Part shown: piece after piece, positions 63,636 through 64,000 of the stretch | Layout of the letters: each line of letters begins with the position of its first letter | Position numbering within the stretch: the first letter of the stretch is position 1 | NCBI GenBank assembly: GCA_905221605.1 | Contig: CAJNDS010002248.1 | Location: 243,501 to 307,500, forward strand | DNA from: Symbiodinium natans | Taxonomy: Eukaryota > Sar > Dinophyceae > Suessiales > Symbiodiniaceae | Direction: 5' to 3' | DNA: 64,000 nt | Position numbers and translations under genes: made by a program | The notes under the pieces: model-generated | What the model saw: only the letters and a program-made list of their open reading frames with translations | Told to the model about the DNA's origin: nothing | Database searches by the model: none

Positions 63636-64000
63636 CTCTTCGCAAGGCAAACAAGGTAGCGTTCTGGAGCTCTAGGCTTGTGGTTCAAAGTGCATATTCG
63701 TATAGGCCTCAAGTTTCCGCTGGAATCATTTTGTTGCACCAACCATGCTACAGTTTTCGAGCTCCGGATTCATGCAAGACTCCAAGCCGCACGCCCCGTG
63801 GGAGTTCACGTTGGAAGCCCGTCAACATCTTGCAGACAAGCTTCAAGTCTAACACCCATGAATGTGGGGAAGCCAGGGAGGCTGAAGCTGTGCATAGTAC
63901 AAGAATATTACACTATAGAATTTATGTATCATAATTCAGAATGTCCTGATGATATAACAACAAAAAATGTAGAACTATAGGGGTCTCCCTTGGGATAGAT

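Larger units (their letters stand above)
62860..63640 (-). repeat. Tandem array of about 240-bp exon-intron units
   Basis: Four AAPAKPEVVQVE blocks spaced 253, 229 and 249 bp, with intervening sequence also repeated (for example GCTGCAGGCTGCAAGA and ATGCTGGCTCC). Two further units lie at 25.35-25.65 kb in unit 1. Confidence 0.65.
27561..63740 (-). other. Paralogous unit 2 of the duplicated locus
   Basis: Second collinear copy, about 10 kb longer than unit 1. The extra length comes from repeated exon blocks at 27.5-32.3 kb, a six-copy tandem array at 37.7-41.6 kb, a duplicated 5-6-kb block at 45.2-56.5 kb, and added MITE-like and telomeric insertions. All exon-like blocks read on the minus strand, as in unit 1. 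Confidence 0.65.

Noticed and set aside
1-64000. CRISPR arrays, tRNA, rRNA, bacterial operons, reverse transcriptase or transposase genes
   Set aside because: Looked for and not seen. The tandem repeats have no spacer structure, and no frame carries recognisable polymerase or transposase motifs.

Overview
This window is nuclear DNA of a dinoflagellate. The strongest marker is a complete copy of the dinoflagellate trans-spliced leader (DinoSL), reverse complemented at 15,732-15,753. Two other traits agree. Dozens of plant-type telomeric tracts (TTTAGGG/CCCTAAA) are scattered internally in both orientations, and splice junctions are mostly of the GC-AG type with a G after the acceptor AG. A Symbiodiniaceae-like genome is plausible, but genus cannot be fixed from sequence alone. 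I see no bacterial genes, rRNA, tRNA, CRISPR array or reverse transcriptase.

Conventional long genes are almost absent. The exception is an intronless 298-codon reading frame at 14,676-15,572 (minus). It lies inside what looks like a retro-inserted mRNA: spliced leader, 5' UTR, first AUG, open frame, 3' UTR, A8, with telomeric repeats on both sides.

The rest reads as a large, intron-dominated, repetitive locus transcribed right to left. By comparing repeated parts of the window I find over 50 short conserved blocks of 30-63 nt, all on the minus strand. Each is bounded by an AG acceptor, and most by an AG|GC, AG|GT or (rarely) AG|GA donor. Most have lengths divisible by 3, and copies differ by whole codons. 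They encode alanine-rich helical modules (for example VAADMLDRVLVPE, EIAARLASEAAAAAK, ASADASSLAQE) and proline-rich linkers (for example VAPGPKPAPAPSPQ, AAPAKPEVVQVE). I interpret them as microexons of one giant gene or a one-directional gene array of unknown function. This is inference from by-eye alignment; no transcript evidence is available here.

Layout: the window is two collinear, diverged copies of one locus, about 0.4-26 kb (unit 1) and about 27.5-63.7 kb (unit 2). Unit 2 has an extra internal duplication (45.2-49.1 and 51.5-56.5 kb, both matching 12.6-20.6 kb of unit 1), a six-fold tandem array of 0.7-kb exon-intron units (37.7-41.6 kb) and an exon array at its right end (62.8-63.7 kb). 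In unit 1 a 3-kb, 53-bp satellite (16.6-19.5 kb) occupies the place of an exon present in the other two copies.

The intron-like DNA is filled with small inverted-repeat elements of about 90-125 bp in several families (A-J, MITE-like), interstitial telomeric tracts that sometimes interrupt those elements, poly-C/G runs, AT microsatellites and a 21-bp minisatellite arranged as a large inverted repeat next to a poly-C tract.
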